15,184 bases of DNA from contig CAJTZD010000077.1 in the NCBI GenBank assembly GCA_910584235.1, forward strand, positions 1 to 15,184, in the 5' to 3' direction. The position numbers were made by a program, and so were the translations under genes. Source of the stretch: an uncultured Acetatifactor sp. Its GTDB lineage: Bacteria; Bacillota; Clostridia; Lachnospirales; Lachnospiraceae. The notes beneath the pieces are model-generated. The model was not told where the DNA came from. It was given only the letters and a program-made list of their open reading frames with translations, and made no database searches. Shown here in pieces: positions 12,455-15,184 of this stretch; within the stretch, counting starts at the first letter, position 1; each line of letters starts with the position of its first letter.

Positions 12455-13357
12455 CTACGTCTCCTCCCGAAAGGCGCCGGGTGTCATTCCCGTATGCCGC
12501 TTAAACATATCATAAAAATGCTTCCTGCTGTGAAATCCCACCTCCAGGCTTACTTCCTCCGCGGTCAGTTCCGTCTCCCGAAGCAGCTTCATGGCCTGAT
12601 TTACCCGGAGGATATTTACATAGTCCGTAAAGGAAATATCAAAGGTCTCCCGAAACAGCCTGCTTAAGTAGCTGGCATTGTAAGAACTGACCCGGGCCAG
12701 TTCCTCCAGCGTAACCGCGGCAAAGTGCTGCGACAGATATTCCAGCAGCGGCGTAATAGCCCTGCGGTGTCCGATCTGGACCTGATGGCCCGCCTGGAAC
12801 CGCAGGAGGCTTGCACAGAGTCTGTCCGCGCTGTTTTCCAGCATATACGGGTAAAACTTCTCCCTCTGTTCCTGCTCCTGCAGCAGATCGTCGTAAATTC
12901 TCTCCACCGTAAGCAGCGTTCTGCCCGTCAGGTGGAGAAAAGGCATCAGCTCCTCCGTGGGCAGACTGCTTTTATCCTGAAGATATTTACAGGATATGAT
13001 GCAATTATAAATCATCAGATCCTCCAGGGGGAAATTGGCGTGGACCTGCCCCGGACGGACACAGAAGATGTCGCCTTTCTGTAAAATATAATTGGTTCCC
13101 TCCAAAAAGGCCACCCCTCTGCCGCCGTGCACATAAAACAGCTCCAGGAAATCCTCATGGATGTGCAGGCGTTCCGGTTCGTAGGAGTCCACCATGATTT
13201 CCGAGGGCTTTTGCTCTCCCTCCCGGGCCCAGAGGCTGGCGGGGCTTTTTTTGCCCTTTCGCAGGAAATCCCGGCTGGCCCAGACCGAATTCTCCCCGGC
13301 CCATTCCTTTATATAATAGCGCAGCATTTCCGCCTGACAATCCTCCTGCTTTCCCAT
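12455..13357 (-). CDS. AraC-family transcriptional regulator with N-terminal cupin domain
   Basis: The 300-aa product has a cupin-like sensor domain at about 55-125 (HIHEDFLELFYVHGGRG, later GDIFCVRPGQVHAN), the type that binds sugars or related small molecules. Residues about 200-298 are a double helix-turn-helix AraC domain: LEELARVSSYNASYLSRLFRE as the first HTH and AEEVSLEVGFHSRKHFYDMFKR plus the terminal TGMTPGAFRE as the second. The ATG at 13357 follows a GGAGAG-type ribosome site. It is transcribed away from the ADP-ribosylglycohydrolase gene across a 264-bp region that contains a perfect palindrome and a promoter with a poor -35 box, so it is the likely activator of that gene. The gene has no terminator of its own before the convergent LysR gene. 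Confidence 0.93.
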   Translation of the reverse strand: MGKQEDCQAEMLRYYIKEWAGENSVWASRDFLRKGKKSPASLWAREGEQKPSEIMVDSYEPERLHIHEDFLELFYVHGGRGVAFLEGTNYILQKGDIFCVRPGQVHANFPLEDLMIYNCIISCKYLQDKSSLPTEELMPFLHLTGRTLLTVERIYDDLLQEQEQREKFYPYMLENSADRLCASLLRFQAGHQVQIGHRRAITPLLEYLSQHFAAVTLEELARVSSYNASYLSRLFRETFDISFTDYVNILRVNQAMKLLRETELTAEEVSLEVGFHSRKHFYDMFKRHTGMTPGAFREET

Positions 13358-13500
13358 CTGTCTCTCTCCATCTTCCTCTTTCCGGCCCTGCCAGCCGCGG
13401 GGCAGCGCCAGGAGGCCTCCGCATATGTGACCGGCCCAAAGGGCTGCCCAATACTGCCAAACACGGTCCTATCCAAAAATTCAGTACAAAACGGTCATCT

Positions 13501-13512
13501 GACAATATTGTC
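13501..13512. promoter_or_regulatory. 12-bp perfect palindrome in the AraC/ADP-ribosylglycohydrolase intergenic region
   Basis: GACAATATTGTC is self-complementary and lies about 75 bp upstream of the -10 box at 13585, in AT-rich DNA. It could be a regulator site. AraC proteins usually bind direct rather than inverted repeats, so another protein is possible. Confidence 0.4.
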
Positions 13513-13561
13513 CACAAAGTTGATTTTGTTTATGATAGATAAAAGGGGTACCGGAAACGTC

Positions 13562-13590
13562 TTCCGGGAGCCCTCTGAAACCATTATAAT
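13562..13590 (+). promoter_or_regulatory. Probable activator-dependent promoter of the ADP-ribosylglycohydrolase gene
   Basis: A perfect TATAAT lies at 13585-13590, about 31 bp before the ATG. The hexamer 17 bp upstream is TTCCGG, a poor -35 match. A good -10 with a weak -35 is typical of promoters that need an activator, here plausibly the divergent AraC-type protein. Confidence 0.5.
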
Positions 13591-13621
13591 ATAAAGGCCG
13601 GTTTGAGGAAAGGAGATTTTT

Positions 13622-15181
13622 ATGGAACTGAACTCCAAAGTGCTCTACGACAAGATTATGGGATGCTGGAACGGGAAAAACATCGGCGGAGTCCTGGGCG
13701 CTCCCCTGGAGGGACACAGAGGCGTCTTCGACCTGCAGTTCTATCTGCAAAAGGACATGGACGGCAATCCGCCTCCCAACGACGATCTGGATCTGCAGCT
13801 GGTATGGCTGGCGGCCGCGGAGAAGTACGGCCAGCAGCTGACCCCGGAAATCCTGGGGGAATACTGGCTTACTTTCATCATGCCCCACTGGAACGAGTAC
13901 GGCAGAGGGAAAGGAAACATGGCCGGCGGCCTGGTTCCCCCCTTGAGCGGTCATGTGGAGAACACCTACCATAACAGCTGCGGGTGCTTTATCCGCAGCG
14001 AAATCTGGGCCTGCCTGTGCCCGGGAAATCCGGACCTGGCCGTAAAATACGCCTATCGGGACGGCGTGGTGGACCACAGTGAGGACGGTCTCTACGGGGA
14101 GCTGTTCTGCGCTGCCCTGGAAAGCGCCGCTTTCGTGGAATCCGACAGGGACGCTTTGGTGGAAATCGGCCTTTCCTACATTCCGGAAAATTGTCTGGTG
14201 GCCACAGCCGTAAAGCTGGCCCAGGAGTGCCGCAGCCAGGGTCTGACCTGGCAGGAAGCCAGGAAGCGCATGATGCAGGAAGTCCCCGGCACTTTCGGCG
14301 TCCAGAGCAGCACTGACGGCAATACAGAGGGCTTCCCTCTCTCTCCCGCGGGCAATGACGCCCCCAATAACATCGGCCTGATGATGATCGGCTGGCTGTA
14401 CGGAGAGGATGATTTCGGAAAGAGCCTGTGCATTGCCGCGGGCTGCGGCGAGGACACGGACTGCACCGCAGGCACTTTGGGCGCTATCCTGGGCATCATC
14501 CAGGGCAATGCGAAACTGCCCGAAGAGTGGCTGCGTCCCATCAATGATAAGATCAACACCCTCTGCATTGAGAAGACCAAAGCTCACCTGCTGGGCGGGA
14601 TTCCCGGCACGGTGACGGAACTTTCCGACAGAATCCTGCAGGACATCCCCAGATTCCTGTACCGGGATATGTGCGAGCTTCTGCCGGAGGGCGGATACCG
14701 GGTCTTCTCCCAGAAAAATCTGTTCTGCACCGCCCGGAATACCAATTTTGTCCCGGGCATAGGCGGGGTGGGATTTTCCCAGGACAGAAATCCGGTATTC
14801 CATGAGAAGTTCAGCCCCATGACCATCCGCAAGGATCATCACATGTTCCGGCTCTACTTAGAACACCCCCAGGGGGTCTTCCTCCACAGCGGGGAAGAAC
14901 TGGCGCTGCGGCTTACGGTGGAGGCTACCGCATTCAGTTGTCAGCAGTGGATGAACATCCGGATATACGCCCCGGACTTCCTGGCGGTTCGCCCGGGCAG
15001 ACATTTAAGCCTGCCGCTGCAAAACACATATGAGTCGCCCTCTGTAATAGATTTGACGCTTTCCGCCGCGGAACTTCTTCCCGACGGGATGCCTGCCGGG
15101 GAAGCGGATGTGCTGATAGAGGTTTCCCTTTCCGGACGGCACAGCTACGAGGTCATCAAGACGCGGCTGTATGTAAAATAA
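13622..15181 (+). CDS. ADP-ribosylglycohydrolase (ARH/DraG) family enzyme with C-terminal beta-rich domain
   Basis: The 519-aa product has an N-terminal all-helical ADP-ribosylglycohydrolase domain (about 5-330). MGCWNGKNIGGVLGAPLEG opens the fold. NDDLDLQL (N53, D54, D55) and GCGEDTDCTAGTLGAILG (D278, D280) correspond to the two Asp-rich loops that bind the binuclear Mg2+ centre in the family. GVVDHSEDGLYGELF and NNIGLMMIGWLYG also fit. Residues about 370-519 form an extra segment rich in predicted beta strands, absent from simple DraG/ARH3 proteins. Family enzymes hydrolyse ADP-ribose linkages; many bacterial members beside sugar regulators have unknown substrates and may act on other ribosides or nucleosides. 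No signal peptide is seen. The start follows AGGAGA at about six bases. The stop is three bases from the window edge, so downstream operon partners are not visible. Confidence 0.88.
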   Translation: MELNSKVLYDKIMGCWNGKNIGGVLGAPLEGHRGVFDLQFYLQKDMDGNPPPNDDLDLQLVWLAAAEKYGQQLTPEILGEYWLTFIMPHWNEYGRGKGNMAGGLVPPLSGHVENTYHNSCGCFIRSEIWACLCPGNPDLAVKYAYRDGVVDHSEDGLYGELFCAALESAAFVESDRDALVEIGLSYIPENCLVATAVKLAQECRSQGLTWQEARKRMMQEVPGTFGVQSSTDGNTEGFPLSPAGNDAPNNIGLMMIGWLYGEDDFGKSLCIAAGCGEDTDCTAGTLGAILGIIQGNAKLPEEWLRPINDKINTLCIEKTKAHLLGGIPGTVTELSDRILQDIPRFLYRDMCELLPEGGYRVFSQKNLFCTARNTNFVPGIGGVGFSQDRNPVFHEKFSPMTIRKDHHMFRLYLEHPQGVFLHSGEELALRLTVEATAFSCQQWMNIRIYAPDFLAVRPGRHLSLPLQNTYESPSVIDLTLSAAELLPDGMPAGEADVLIEVSLSGRHSYEVIKTRLYVK

Positions 15182-15184
15182 TCG

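Noticed and set aside
13411..13420. GGAGGCCTCC palindrome upstream of the AraC-type gene
   Set aside because: A 10-bp GC-rich palindrome with no supporting promoter geometry is not significant by itself.
13481..14842. A 453-codon minus-strand frame opposite the ADP-ribosylglycohydrolase gene
   Set aside because: It lies antisense to a gene with clear family motifs. The product shows no recognisable domain, it runs through the divergent promoter region, and I saw no ribosome site. Long antisense frames are common opposite GC-rich genes.

Overview
The window looks like chromosomal DNA of an anaerobic gut Firmicute, most likely a Lachnospiraceae (Clostridium cluster XIVa) species. This rests on the gene mix (GH127 and GH42 glycosidases, a solitary carbamate kinase, a coiled-coil protein of a type common in Clostridia, AraC and LysR regulators), strong AGGAGG-type ribosome binding sites, vegetative TTGxxx-17-TATAxT promoters, and moderately GC-rich coding DNA separated by AT-rich promoters. 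I see no transposase, phage gene, CRISPR array, rRNA or tRNA. It reads as an ordinary mosaic of short transcription units rather than one dedicated system.

Left part (1-5464). The 5' end of a minus-strand GH127 beta-L-arabinofuranosidase gene runs off the left edge. Next is a minus-strand CPA2-type cation:proton antiporter whose 13-helix membrane domain carries an unusual ~430-residue charged, repetitive tail. Divergent from it is a two-gene plus-strand unit: an 83-aa stand-alone protein resembling the middle domain of fatty acid kinase FakA, then aroA (EPSP synthase). aroA converges on a small minus-strand coiled-coil gene built from a 21-bp tandem repeat, with hairpins between the two.

Middle (5555-9578). 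A minus-strand GH42 beta-galactosidase and a plus-strand carbamate kinase (arcC) are divergently transcribed from well-formed promoters. A convincing terminator follows arcC. A minus-strand signal peptidase II-like gene (lspA) comes next.

Right part (9849-15184). A minus-strand aspartate ammonia-lyase gene (aspA) is divergent from a LysR-type regulator. Their promoters overlap face to face, and a perfect inverted repeat lies just upstream of the aspA -35 element, which strongly suggests a regulator/target pair. The LysR gene ends 2 bp from the end of a convergent AraC-type regulator. That gene is divergent from an ADP-ribosylglycohydrolase-fold enzyme with an extra C-terminal beta-rich domain, whose promoter has a good -10 but a poor -35 box, as expected for activator dependence.

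Functional themes are inferred: plant-glycan side-chain hydrolysis (GH127, GH42), ammonia and energy metabolism of amino acids (AspA makes fumarate and ammonia; ArcC makes ATP from carbamoyl phosphate), and inducible use of an unknown ADP-ribose-like or riboside substrate. The points most worth a second look are the antiporter tail, the orphan FakA-like domain, the aspA/LysR regulatory region, and the AraC/ADP-ribosylglycohydrolase pair.
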